Virus record (IMG/VR): IMGVR_UViG_3300029914_000039
Location: 1-49,016 of that record
From: a virus
DNA: 49,016 nucleotides
Direction: 5' to 3' (one strand)
This document shows, piece after piece, positions 6,030 to 14,097 of the stretch. The translations under genes were made by a program, and so were the position numbers. The notes beneath the pieces are model-generated. The model made no database searches and had not been told where the DNA came from. It saw only the letters and a program-made list of their open reading frames with translations. Each line of letters starts with the position of its first letter. Position 1 is the stretch's first letter.

Positions 6030-8009
6030 ATGGTACGCCATGATCACCTCGCCCCAATCCAAGAGGGCTTGGATCTATCCAAGGTGTTTTTGCAGAACGA
6101 GGCCGAAAGCGCCTTGTGGAATATGGGTATCTCCAAGAAACCATATGCATCACAAGTGGAAATTTTGAACTCGCACTGTAAAATTCTGGCCTATTTTGGT
6201 GCCAACCGATGCCTTGGGCTAGAAACCGAAGTAAGAATGGTCGATGGAGAGGTAAAATTAATCAGAGACATGGTAGTAGGGGACAAAATACTTGCTTTCG
6301 ATTTCACGAAGCGAGATTTTGTCCCTTCGACCGTCGAAGAGGTCTACCACAACGGGTTCAAGAAGGTTTTCCGGTGGTCATGGTGCATTCGTGGGCAGTC
6401 AGGTTACCTGGATTGCACTAGAAGCCACAAGGTTTGCGTGATGTATCCCAAGACCGGGCGTATCGCCATGGTCAGGGTCGGCAGGGCCGTGTCTGACCAG
6501 TTACCGGTGGTCGTTTGGGGGCCCAATGGTTCACCAGAGTTGACCTACCTCAATAGATCCAGCGCCTCCGCTGAGTTTGTGGAGACGATGGACCTCCGTA
6601 TCGATCACCCCGACCATGTGTTTATTGGAAATTCCGTTGCAATCTCAAATTCTGGGAAAACCCACACAGCTATGGTCAAGTGCGGTTGGGATGCGACGGG
6701 CATCTACCCGGAGTGGTATAGGGGGCCCAAGACGGTTCGGGGTATTGATGCTTGGGTGATGGGTGACACGGGTGAGAATACCCGTGATACCGCCCAGCGG
6801 AAGTTGTTCGGGCCTGACTCCGAGCGCCCAGGGTGGACCGACAAGCCTTTCAAGGAAGCCTTGATTGGATCGAAATACATCATCGGTAAGCCATCCCGTA
6901 AATCTGCCCCATCCGGTTCTTTCGACACGGTTCGGGTCAAACATGTCCCTAGTGATACGATCAGCACCCTGACTTTCAAGTCGCACAAGATGGACCGGCA
7001 GGCCCTAGCCTCCTGGCACGGCGCCCGGGTCTACATCGATGAGGAACCCAATGTGGACATCCTCATGGAGATGATCGCCCGGGTGGCCGACGACCGAGGG
7101 CAAATCTTTGTAGCCTTGTGCCCATTGGATGGCATGACCCCTACAGTCAAGTGGCTCATCAACACTGCTGAGTCCGATCCTGACCTGGTCAAACTCTGCT
7201 ACCTGACCCACCTGGAGGCCGAACACCTGGATCCCGCCGAGAAGGCGGCGATGCTTCGCATGTTCGCTTCCAACCCGGCCATGCTCATTGCCCGAACCGA
7301 GGGGCGCGTGGTGCAGAACCATGGGCTGATCTTCCCCTTCCCGGCCCAGGACATCATGTATGACCCGAACAAGATTTCTATCCCAGACCGTTGGCCGCGC
7401 CTGGGAGGCGCAGACGTTGGCTGGAGGCACCCCTGGGGTGCGGGAGCAGCCGCACGTGACCCGATGTCCGATGTGATCTACGTCTACGCCACCTACGAGC
7501 AGGCTGAGAAACCCTACCGCTACCACCACACCCAGTTGCTCGAATGGGGCGACAACATGACGTTCATGATCGACCCTGCTGCCAACCAGGCCAACCAGGC
7601 TACCGGGGAGAGGATCCTTGAGGGACTGTGGAAGATGGCCCACGGCGAGCACTGGGCCGAAATCCCCGAGGAGCAAAGGAAATACATCAAGGCCGACAAC
7701 TCGTTCCTCCCCGGCATGGATGAGATGTGGCAGAGATTTGACTCCGGGAGACTAAAGTTTTCCCGAAATCTGCGGACCCTGATGGAGCAGTATGAGTCCT
7801 ACGGATGGAACAAGGACGGTGATGGACCCAAGGCGGAAACCCCAGACTTGAAATTTGACGTAATCACTTCTGTTCGCTACCTGGTCAAAGGAATGGTCCA
7901 GTACGGGCACCCTTTGGACCGGGCGCCGTGGCAAGACCCGGGCGATTTCGAGAGTGAAATTAATATTCAAGACTGGAAGCCGTTCCGAGCGGGAAGGCAA
8001 AACAGATAA
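6030..8009 (+). CDS. terL: terminase large subunit, interrupted by a mini-intein
   Basis: 659-aa precursor; removal of the 147-aa intein gives a 512-aa packaging ATPase/nuclease. The Walker A motif is rebuilt across the splice junction: YFGANR (55-60) joins SGKT (208-211) to give GANRSGKT. Walker B is ARVYIDEEP (about 330-338). The RNase H-like nuclease shows GGADVGWRHP (Asp near residue 460), FMIDPAA (near 512) and LKFDVITS (near 609), which are the three acidic positions expected for cutting the concatemer. GGAAGG precedes the ATG at 6030. It lies directly before the portal gene, its docking partner. Until the intein splices, the ATP site is broken, so packaging depends on splicing. Which terminase subfamily (P22- or T7-like) is uncertain. 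Confidence 0.92.
   Translation: MVRHDHLAPIQEGLDLSKVFLQNEAESALWNMGISKKPYASQVEILNSHCKILAYFGANRCLGLETEVRMVDGEVKLIRDMVVGDKILAFDFTKRDFVPSTVEEVYHNGFKKVFRWSWCIRGQSGYLDCTRSHKVCVMYPKTGRIAMVRVGRAVSDQLPVVVWGPNGSPELTYLNRSSASAEFVETMDLRIDHPDHVFIGNSVAISNSGKTHTAMVKCGWDATGIYPEWYRGPKTVRGIDAWVMGDTGENTRDTAQRKLFGPDSERPGWTDKPFKEALIGSKYIIGKPSRKSAPSGSFDTVRVKHVPSDTISTLTFKSHKMDRQALASWHGARVYIDEEPNVDILMEMIARVADDRGQIFVALCPLDGMTPTVKWLINTAESDPDLVKLCYLTHLEAEHLDPAEKAAMLRMFASNPAMLIARTEGRVVQNHGLIFPFPAQDIMYDPNKISIPDRWPRLGGADVGWRHPWGAGAAARDPMSDVIYVYATYEQAEKPYRYHHTQLLEWGDNMTFMIDPAANQANQATGERILEGLWKMAHGEHWAEIPEEQRKYIKADNSFLPGMDEMWQRFDSGRLKFSRNLRTLMEQYESYGWNKDGDGPKAETPDLKFDVITSVRYLVKGMVQYGHPLDRAPWQDPGDFESEINIQDWKPFRAGRQNR
6210..6650 (+). 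other. mini-intein inside the terL P-loop
   Basis: 147 codons, precursor residues 61-207. The N-terminal splice residue is Cys61 (CLGLETEVRM, block A). Block B is CTRSHKV (T130xxH133). The block F-like region reads MDLRIDHPDHVFIG, and the intein ends VAISN with extein Ser208 as +1 nucleophile. No homing endonuclease domain is present. The penultimate residue is Ser rather than the usual His. By eye the DNA is more AT-rich than the flanking exteins (for example 6229-6290), as expected of an acquired element. The insertion point between GANR and SGKT is a known hot spot for inteins in P-loop proteins. Confidence 0.88.
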
Positions 8010-8071
8010 AACCTTGACGATGTGATAGGCATTTTTGTCCCCTGGGTTTAGCATGGTCCTGGAGGGTCTAA

Positions 8072-10267
8072 ATGGCTATCGGGCAAGGACTCAGTTCCAT
8101 GGCACCAGCGAAGGTCCCGGGAACGCCTGCCGGCTCAGTCCTCCAGACCGCGCCTACGGGCTCGATGATGCAGGTGACTCCACCGAACTACGGGCCCAAT
8201 GCCCCGGCTTTGCCTGATGGCCCGGTGGGTGAAGAACCCATGTTCGAGGAGAAAGAGATCGATGCCGTGCATAAATTGCTCGGATCGTTCTACCAAGAGA
8301 TCGACTTGGCCGACTACGGGCGTCGAGAAAAAGAATCCAAGTGGATGAAGATCAATAAATACAATGCCGGCAAGGATGTGAACGAGCCGCAGGATGGGTA
8401 TGAGGAAAGCACGTTCTTCTACCGCCGTCTTCCTCGTTTGATCCAGATCGCCAAGGCCAAGTTGTTCAAGAATGTCTGGCCGATTCAGGGCCGGCCATGG
8501 GAGATCAAACCCTCCCCTCGCAACGACCCGCAGAGGATGTCGCCAGAGGAACAAGAACTGCGCATCCGGCATCTCCGCGAGGAATATGAAGACATTCATG
8601 AAGCCATGGAGATGGAAAACTTCATGGACGACATGACCCAGTTCATCGCCACCTACGGTTCAGCGGTGGTCTATGGACCTGTCCAGATTTCCAACCCTCG
8701 CCTGCGCTTCCAGGATGGCTCCGATGTGATCGAGGCGGAAGATAAGGCCAAGCCGATGTGGACCATGTATGACCCCCAGTGGGTCTACCCTGATCCCAAC
8801 GGCAAGAAGGCACAGGAAATGGAGTACGTTCATTTCCACCATGTGTGGTCTGGGCACCAACTCCGTTCCCTCCAGGAAGACCCAACCTTTATTGCCAGTG
8901 AAGTGGCCGATCTTATTCACGATATGCCATTCGGAGATTGGGCCGGCAATCTAAAACGGTGGGAAATAGCACCTTTCATTACCAATGTGTCAAATGCTGC
9001 GCTCAACCGGTATGTGGTCTGGATGCGAGTGGGCATCCTTACGAAAGACGCGCTGGAAGACCTGGGCCAGAAGTTCCCCCACCTCAAAGATTTGGACAAG
9101 ACCCAAACCAAGGATATGACGGACTCCATCTGGGAGATTTGGTTCTGTCAGAAGCACATCCTCAAGATCAGCAAGCGCAAGTTCCAGCCCTGGAAGATGC
9201 CCGTCAACTTTGTGCCCTTCAGGCGTGACCCGGGCTCCATCTTCGGCATCGGCGTAGGTGAGAGCGCCCTTGAAGTGGTCGAGATGCTGGTCAATGTGGT
9301 CCGCTCCATCGATGACGACATGGCCGACACCTCCGGGTTCCAGGCGATGATCGATGCAGCCGGCGTCGAGAATAAGGATCTCCGGGTTCGCGGTCGCAAG
9401 ACCTGGATCTATCGGAACAAGGGCGTGAACCGGAAGGAAGGCCCCAGCGGTAAACCCGTGGAATTTTTCAAGGTGCCCAGCAACCTGGAGCACCTGATGG
9501 CTTGCTACAAGCTATTTGAATCCATGTTACCCATCGTGACTGGCGTGACCGAGGCGGCAACCGGGCTGGACATGGGTTCTGGAGTGCGTACGGACAACAT
9601 GGCCAATGCTGTCTGGGCCAGTTTGGAAGAGTTCATCCGAGACACGGTTGGCAATTGCGACCGCTATTGGTGGAAGCCTCACCTCCGCGATGCCTACCAG
9701 TGGATCCAGGATTTCTACCCAGACTGGGAGAAATACAAGGTTGAGGCCGACCTTCTGGTCCAGGGTGTGCGCGGAGCCCTGAAACGGGAGATCGTGGGAC
9801 AGAGGGTCCGCGAGTTCTTTAACGAGTCTCGCCAGGTTCAGCAACCGGATTGGATGGACGAGGTTGAAATGCTGAGGGCCATCGCTGAGGGCCTGGGCCT
9901 TGACCAAGAGAAGGCCGTCCTCACCCCAGAGCAGTTTGTGGAGAAGACGAACCTCAAGGCGAAGCAGGCGCAGATCCAGGCGCAGGCGGGTAGGGACCCC
10001 AACAAGGCCGAACAGGGCAAGCAGAGGGCGCAGATGTCCAAGCAGGATGCCCAATTGAAGGCGTTCACTGGCATTCCCGAAAACGCCGAGACGGTCAAAC
10101 TCGCTGCCTTCCGTAAATTGGCCGAAGAGACGGGTCTCATGACCCCCGAGTTGAAGATGGCGCTGGACCAGTCCATGCCGATGGCCATCCACCGGGACGT
10201 AGCCAAGCACAACGCCCAAGACCCGAACAACCCGACCCCCGAGGAGGCGCCCAATGCCCAGGCATAA
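8072..10267 (+). CDS. portal protein
   Basis: 731-aa protein directly after the large terminase, close in length to the P22 portal and longer than T7-type connectors. A disordered Pro/Gly/Met-rich N-terminus (about 60 residues) precedes the mixed alpha/beta core. The stretch MVNVVRSIDDDMADTSGFQA (about residues 410-430) and GVTEAATGLDMGSGVRTDNM (about 490-510) are typical of portal clip/stem regions in P22-like podoviruses. A long helical, Gln/Lys/Ala-rich C-terminal barrel follows (KAKQAQIQAQAGRDPNKAEQ). The portal forms the dodecameric DNA gate at one capsid vertex. GGAGGG lies 8 bases before ATG 8072. The last codons overlap the next gene by 14 bases. Confidence 0.85.
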   Translation: MAIGQGLSSMAPAKVPGTPAGSVLQTAPTGSMMQVTPPNYGPNAPALPDGPVGEEPMFEEKEIDAVHKLLGSFYQEIDLADYGRREKESKWMKINKYNAGKDVNEPQDGYEESTFFYRRLPRLIQIAKAKLFKNVWPIQGRPWEIKPSPRNDPQRMSPEEQELRIRHLREEYEDIHEAMEMENFMDDMTQFIATYGSAVVYGPVQISNPRLRFQDGSDVIEAEDKAKPMWTMYDPQWVYPDPNGKKAQEMEYVHFHHVWSGHQLRSLQEDPTFIASEVADLIHDMPFGDWAGNLKRWEIAPFITNVSNAALNRYVVWMRVGILTKDALEDLGQKFPHLKDLDKTQTKDMTDSIWEIWFCQKHILKISKRKFQPWKMPVNFVPFRRDPGSIFGIGVGESALEVVEMLVNVVRSIDDDMADTSGFQAMIDAAGVENKDLRVRGRKTWIYRNKGVNRKEGPSGKPVEFFKVPSNLEHLMACYKLFESMLPIVTGVTEAATGLDMGSGVRTDNMANAVWASLEEFIRDTVGNCDRYWWKPHLRDAYQWIQDFYPDWEKYKVEADLLVQGVRGALKREIVGQRVREFFNESRQVQQPDWMDEVEMLRAIAEGLGLDQEKAVLTPEQFVEKTNLKAKQAQIQAQAGRDPNKAEQGKQRAQMSKQDAQLKAFTGIPENAETVKLAAFRKLAEETGLMTPELKMALDQSMPMAIHRDVAKHNAQDPNNPTPEEAPNAQA

Positions 10268-10538
10268 TCAGACGCCCGAGGACATCAAGGAAACCCTCCA
10301 GGACCGGTTCAAGGAATGCTACGGCATCGATGCCGGTACGGCTGCGGTCTTGTTCAACAATATGGCTTTGAAAACCATGCTTGAGCATATGTACCGAGAA
10401 ACGATGGAAGGGTTGTTGGAATGTCCAAACCTCGCAGTGGATGGGCCCCGTATCCAGGGCCAAGCACAACTACTCAACACCCTGCTTGAGATCCCCAAGG
10501 AGATCGAGCAGATTCAGACAGCCAACGATTTGGACTGA
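10254..10538 (+). CDS. small helical protein between portal and scaffold (94 aa)
   Basis: 94-aa all-helical protein (EDIKETLQDRFKECYGID, MALKTMLEHMYRETMEGLLE) whose ATG lies inside the end of the portal gene, so it is translationally coupled. Position in podovirus head clusters suggests an assembly helper or minor head protein. Family not recognised. A small hairpin (CCAGG-ATAAC-CCTGG, 10548-10562) follows it. Confidence 0.6.
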   Translation: MPRHNQTPEDIKETLQDRFKECYGIDAGTAAVLFNNMALKTMLEHMYRETMEGLLECPNLAVDGPRIQGQAQLLNTLLEIPKEIEQIQTANDLD

Positions 10539-10578
10539 TCCGGGTCGCCAGGATAACCCTGGTCCCCGTCAGTCATTT

Positions 10579-10709
10579 GGAGCAACACAATGGCAGATAA
10601 GACGTTCAAAGAACCGAAACCCTCTCCCAACGATCAGGCGGGTCTGGACATTCTTGCCCAGGCTGGCTTTGTTCGTGACCCGGAGACAGGGCAGATGGTT
10701 CATCAGGAA
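10579..10709 (+). repeat. inverted duplication, copy 1 (scaffold gene 5' end)
   Basis: Matches the reverse complement of 37394-37522. Bases 10622-10709 are identical to the partner over 88 bp. The homology continues through the start codon and ribosome binding site (GGAGCAACACAATGG at 10579-10593) with a 2-base gap and a few substitutions. Confidence 0.9.
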
Positions 10710-11723
10710 AGTTTTCAGGGCGGCGATGACACGACCAACGATCCCGGGAACCCTTTCGGCTCGGAAGGAACTGTCGAAACCGTCCACACGGTCATCCCAG
10801 GCCAAGACCGGCTGGAGGTAGGCGAGGACGATCCCCTTCCCACCGAAGAAGTGGCAGAGGAATCCGCACCACCCCAGAAGCCCATCAAGGATGGGGCCCA
10901 GACCGAAGAAGGGCTGGCCAAGCGGGAGTCCGATGCCCGCGAAGCACAGAGGGCCATGGGCAAAGCCCAGGCGAAACTGGAAGCCACGCTCGCTCAGGTC
11001 AACAAGAAGTTTGGCGACCTCGATGAGCAGATCCAGAGGCTTTCTACCCTCCAGGTTACGTCTGGTGGCATCCCCACCGACCTAAACCCTGCTGATGCGG
11101 CCACGGTCACGCAGTATCGGGAGGACTACCCTGAAGCCATTGGGGTCATGGAAGCCCTGATCGCCCCCCTGTACCAGATCATCGGAGACCTGCGGGAGCA
11201 GGTTAAGGCAGTCGTCCAGAACCAGGGCCAATTCTTCTCCAAGATGAAGGAGGAGGAAGTCTTCAGCGGGATTTACCATAAGATCCCGAAGGAGAAGGTA
11301 GCGTCCCTCACCACGGACCCCGTTTTCCTGGATTGGTTGGCAAGCAAGCCCCCAGTCAAGGGTAAGTACTACGTGGATGTGCTCAACAATACGAGCAGGT
11401 ACACGTCCGAAGAGGCGCTTGATGTGTTCAAGGATTTTTCCAGGGACACTGGCGTTGACCTAGGCCTGAACGGGAAACCGGCGCGAGTCGCCCACCCCAT
11501 GGACACTGCCCCCAGAGTCCGAACCGGAAGTGCGCTCCCGCCACCTCCCTCACTTCAACCTGAAACCCCCACGGAAGACACCCCTCTGTCGCTCGCCGAA
11601 CTGGCCACTTTTGGAAGAGACCTCCAGAACGCCAGAACGGAACGGGAGCGGGAAGTCCTCCGCAAACGCTTTGCCGCATCCACGATCAACATTGACGGGC
11701 GGAATGCTCCGCAGTTCGCCTAG
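10590..11723 (+). CDS. capsid scaffolding protein
   Basis: 377-aa acidic, low-hydrophobicity protein immediately upstream of the major capsid gene. It is rich in Glu, Gln, Lys and Pro, with a long predicted coiled coil (AQRAMGKAQAKLEATLAQV, about residues 115-150, and further helices to about 230) and a C-terminal helix rich in Arg/Glu (RTEREREVLRKRF) near residues 350-362, like the capsid-binding helices of P22/T7 scaffolds. Scaffolds guide procapsid assembly and leave before maturation. The first 40 codons, including the ribosome binding site, are duplicated in inverted orientation at 37394-37522. Ribosome binding site: GGAG 8 bases before ATG 10590. Confidence 0.8.
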   Translation: MADKTFKEPKPSPNDQAGLDILAQAGFVRDPETGQMVHQESFQGGDDTTNDPGNPFGSEGTVETVHTVIPGQDRLEVGEDDPLPTEEVAEESAPPQKPIKDGAQTEEGLAKRESDAREAQRAMGKAQAKLEATLAQVNKKFGDLDEQIQRLSTLQVTSGGIPTDLNPADAATVTQYREDYPEAIGVMEALIAPLYQIIGDLREQVKAVVQNQGQFFSKMKEEEVFSGIYHKIPKEKVASLTTDPVFLDWLASKPPVKGKYYVDVLNNTSRYTSEEALDVFKDFSRDTGVDLGLNGKPARVAHPMDTAPRVRTGSALPPPPSLQPETPTEDTPLSLAELATFGRDLQNARTEREREVLRKRFAASTINIDGRNAPQFA

Positions 11724-11762
11724 TTGTTGACGGGATCCGGCACCACCTGAAAGGAATCCATC

Positions 11763-12734
11763 ATGGCCATTATCCGCGATCCCAACCCCAGCCCAATGAC
11801 GGGCGTCACCGACTCCAGCCAGCCCCTCTTGATCGAACAGATCGTGGAAGGTCTGACCATGGACATCATGCGCCGGGAGTCCTTCCTGGGCCGCATCGCC
11901 AACACGGAAGCGCTGAAGAAGCTCGAAAACTTCGGTGACACCATCACCTTCCGCATCCTCAATCCCCCCCCGATCATGCCCTACATCATGAACCAGGATC
12001 TGGTTCCCACGGCCACGACCGGCAACAACTTCTCCATCACGGTCAACAACGCCTTCTACGGCTACCCGACCCTCGACCCCATCGACATCAAGCAGATCAA
12101 CGTGCCGCTCATGGGCAACCTGGCGCGTATGCTGGCCGATGCCCACGCCGAGAACGAGTACAACGTGGTCGTCTCCGGCCTGATCACCACGGTTTATGGC
12201 GCCACCGTCATGAACTACGAAGGCCAGGTCCCCGGCACGGTCGCCTACAACCCCACCACCCCCATCACCCCGGCTTCGACCTCCAGGACGGACGCCGCTG
12301 ACTACATCGTCAACCAGTTCATCAGCGCCCGCAAGGCTTACAACCAGCTTGCGATCCCGCGCAAGGGCCGGTACGCGATGGTCAATTCCGATGTGGAACA
12401 GATCCTGCTCGAAAGCGACCAGTTCACCTACCAGATCAGCGGCGAGCAGAACCGGAAGGCCATCGAAGACGGCGATTTCGGCATGAAGGTGGCCGGCTTC
12501 GACATCATCGTGACCGACTCCATCCCCACCGCCACCTACAACGGCCAGACCAACATCGCGCAGTGCGTGCTCGGGCACCAGAATGGGCTGGGCTTCATTC
12601 GCCAGCTCATGGAGACCGACATCAACTTCAAGATGCAGACCAAGTTCAACCGCGCTTGCCGGCAGTTGGACGTTTTCGGCTACGGTCTCAGCGACTCCCG
12701 CTACATGGGCGCTCTCCCGGTCAAGGTGGCCTAA
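11763..12734 (+). CDS. major capsid protein (HK97-fold)
   Basis: 323-aa protein directly after the scaffold. It shows the beta-rich, Asn/Pro/Gly-rich composition and motifs of podovirus coat proteins: RRESFLGRIANTEAL (residues 37-51), GDTITFRILNPP, then the P-domain/beta stretch, KGRYAMVNSDVEQILLES near residue 203, and the C-terminal GFDIIVTDSIP. Codon use is strikingly uniform (mostly C-ending codons, for example atc, acc, ttc, aac), much more biased than in neighbours, as expected for the most abundant virion protein. AAAGGAATCCATC provides the ribosome binding site. A hairpin follows the gene. Confidence 0.85.
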   Translation: MAIIRDPNPSPMTGVTDSSQPLLIEQIVEGLTMDIMRRESFLGRIANTEALKKLENFGDTITFRILNPPPIMPYIMNQDLVPTATTGNNFSITVNNAFYGYPTLDPIDIKQINVPLMGNLARMLADAHAENEYNVVVSGLITTVYGATVMNYEGQVPGTVAYNPTTPITPASTSRTDAADYIVNQFISARKAYNQLAIPRKGRYAMVNSDVEQILLESDQFTYQISGEQNRKAIEDGDFGMKVAGFDIIVTDSIPTATYNGQTNIAQCVLGHQNGLGFIRQLMETDINFKMQTKFNRACRQLDVFGYGLSDSRYMGALPVKVA

Positions 12735-12751
12735 CCCCACCCATTGCGGTC

Positions 12752-12781
12752 CCTGGAGGGTGGTCGGTTCCATCCTCCAGG
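12752..12781 (+). other. hairpin downstream of the capsid gene
   Basis: CCTGGAGG (12752-12759) and CCTCCAGG (12774-12781) form a perfect 8-bp stem with a 14-base loop, 17 bp after the capsid stop. No T-tract follows, so it is more likely an RNA-stability or processing element, or a partial terminator that lowers expression after the capsid, than a full terminator. Confidence 0.4.
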
Positions 12782-12806
12782 CCCGCCCCCTCTCAAAGAG
12801 GCATCA

Positions 12807-13226
12807 ATGTTCAAGCAAGAAGGCATGGAAGACTTCAGGAAGGTGGCTGCTAATACGGTCGCCATCAAGTACAAGAGCGGCAAGCCCATGTTGCTCCGAT
12901 CCGACTACCCGACTTCCCTGCTAAACCAGGGTGTGTCGATCCCCATGTGGGACCTGATGGTCAAGCGGGTTCTGGACGAACCCAAAATGGGCGGCATCTG
13001 TATCTCGGAAGACAGCGAAGAAGGCCAGGAGATCCTGAACGGTACGCCAACCCAGAGCGTAACCCAGGAATTCCTGCTCGGCCTGGGCGACAAGCGGCTC
13101 CGCGAGTTCGCGGAACTGTATGGCGTCAAGGTCAACGAGCGCAACTCCACAAGGTCCGTGGCGCTCAAGGTCCTGTCGGCCATCGCTGACGGCGCCAAGC
13201 CCAAGGAAACTCCACAAGCCGTGTAA
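12807..13226 (+). CDS. hypothetical head-region protein (139 aa)
   Basis: Start chosen at ATG 12807 with AAAGAGG five bases upstream; the frame is open back to a TTG at 12744 but that segment overlaps the post-capsid hairpin. The product is mixed alpha/beta with a basic N-terminus (KVAANTVAIKYKSGKPMLL) and helical C-terminus (DKRLREFAELYGVKV). It lies between the coat and the first connector protein, the place of head-completion or minor head proteins in podoviruses. No family recognised. Confidence 0.6.
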   Translation: MFKQEGMEDFRKVAANTVAIKYKSGKPMLLRSDYPTSLLNQGVSIPMWDLMVKRVLDEPKMGGICISEDSEEGQEILNGTPTQSVTQEFLLGLGDKRLREFAELYGVKVNERNSTRSVALKVLSAIADGAKPKETPQAV

Positions 13227-13238
13227 CGGGGTCCAAAC

Positions 13239-13913
13239 ATGTTCGCCTACGAATATATCCGCGACAGAATCGACCCGATGCGCCCAGACCTCAAGGGCCG
13301 CATGGGGCAATTGGCCTTCCAGGTCGCGGCTAGACGTTTGGCGACAGAGACGCTGGACCTCCAGGAAGAGGTAATTTTCCTCGCTACTGCCGGCTCTGTT
13401 TACACCCAGATTTACACCCCGGATGTGGACTGGAGGGTCGCTCTCTATATATTCAAGGCGGAATACCAGAAGCCAGATGGCCATTACCACCCGCTGCCCC
13501 TGTTCAACCAGGACGCGCTGAGGGATCTGACCAAGCACACGCACAACGACTCCGGCGACATGAAAGGCTACACCTCTGTTGACGGGAATTTCTGGCCTAA
13601 CCGACCTCCCGCAATCGACACCCAGATTCGTGCATGGGTCGCCTACAAACCAATTGGCGACTTTGACGAAGTTGATTTCGGGCCTGACTACGAGGACGCT
13701 CTGATCCAGGGCGCCCTCGCCCATCTGCTCAGACTACCCGGCGAGCATAGAGACCCCCAGGGGGCCGAAACTGCCGAGGTCAGATTTGAGTCCGAATGCT
13801 CACATCTCCGGGGGATCAACCTGATCGGTGATGTGGGGTATTCTAGAGCTTCAGAGAAGCCCCGCAAACATCACTTCGGGGGTGCCATGCGCTCCAACAT
13901 GCTGAGGTATTAG
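13239..13913 (+). CDS. head-tail adaptor-like protein
   Basis: 224-aa protein following the capsid block. A helical, basic start (YIRDRIDPMRPDLKGRMG), a central region WRVALYIFKAEYQKPDGHYH, and a helical C-terminal part (DYEDALIQGALAHLLRLPGE followed by acidic residues) recall the helical-bundle adaptors that sit under the portal (P22 gp4 / T7 gp11 / SU10 adaptor types). The identification rests mainly on position and the late helix (ALIQGALAHLLRL). Adaptors connect the portal to the tail nozzle. Less certain than the product at 16346. Confidence 0.5.
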   Translation: MFAYEYIRDRIDPMRPDLKGRMGQLAFQVAARRLATETLDLQEEVIFLATAGSVYTQIYTPDVDWRVALYIFKAEYQKPDGHYHPLPLFNQDALRDLTKHTHNDSGDMKGYTSVDGNFWPNRPPAIDTQIRAWVAYKPIGDFDEVDFGPDYEDALIQGALAHLLRLPGEHRDPQGAETAEVRFESECSHLRGINLIGDVGYSRASEKPRKHHFGGAMRSNMLRY

Positions 13914-13914
13914 G

Positions 13915-14097
13915 ATGAAGGCTCCCGTCTATCCCCATAGCGACACCACCTTGGGCAGAGATATGCGGGATTGGGAGGAGAAACACCCTGACCTATGGCA
14001 CTGCGAAGGTAGATACGGCTATCACGATGGCCCGTGCAACAGCTTCCCTTGTTCCAAGGTGCTCATCCACCCTGACGACCCCTGGAAGGAGAAGTGA
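13915..14097 (+). CDS. 60-aa hypothetical protein with Cys/His cluster
   Basis: ATG 13915 follows the previous TAG by one base. The product contains HCEGRYGYHDGPCNSFPC, a His/Cys group that could bind zinc, and is rich in Trp, Asp and Pro. It is coupled to the ATP-grasp gene, whose start overlaps its stop. Function unknown. Confidence 0.5.
   Translation: MKAPVYPHSDTTLGRDMRDWEEKHPDLWHCEGRYGYHDGPCNSFPCSKVLIHPDDPWKEK

Noticed and set aside
11550-12773. 407-codon open frame on the minus strand opposite scaffold end and capsid
   Set aside because: It is antisense to the strongly codon-biased capsid gene; C-ending codons on one strand make stop codons rare on the other. The product is His/Val/Asp-rich without any motif, and there is no ribosome binding site.
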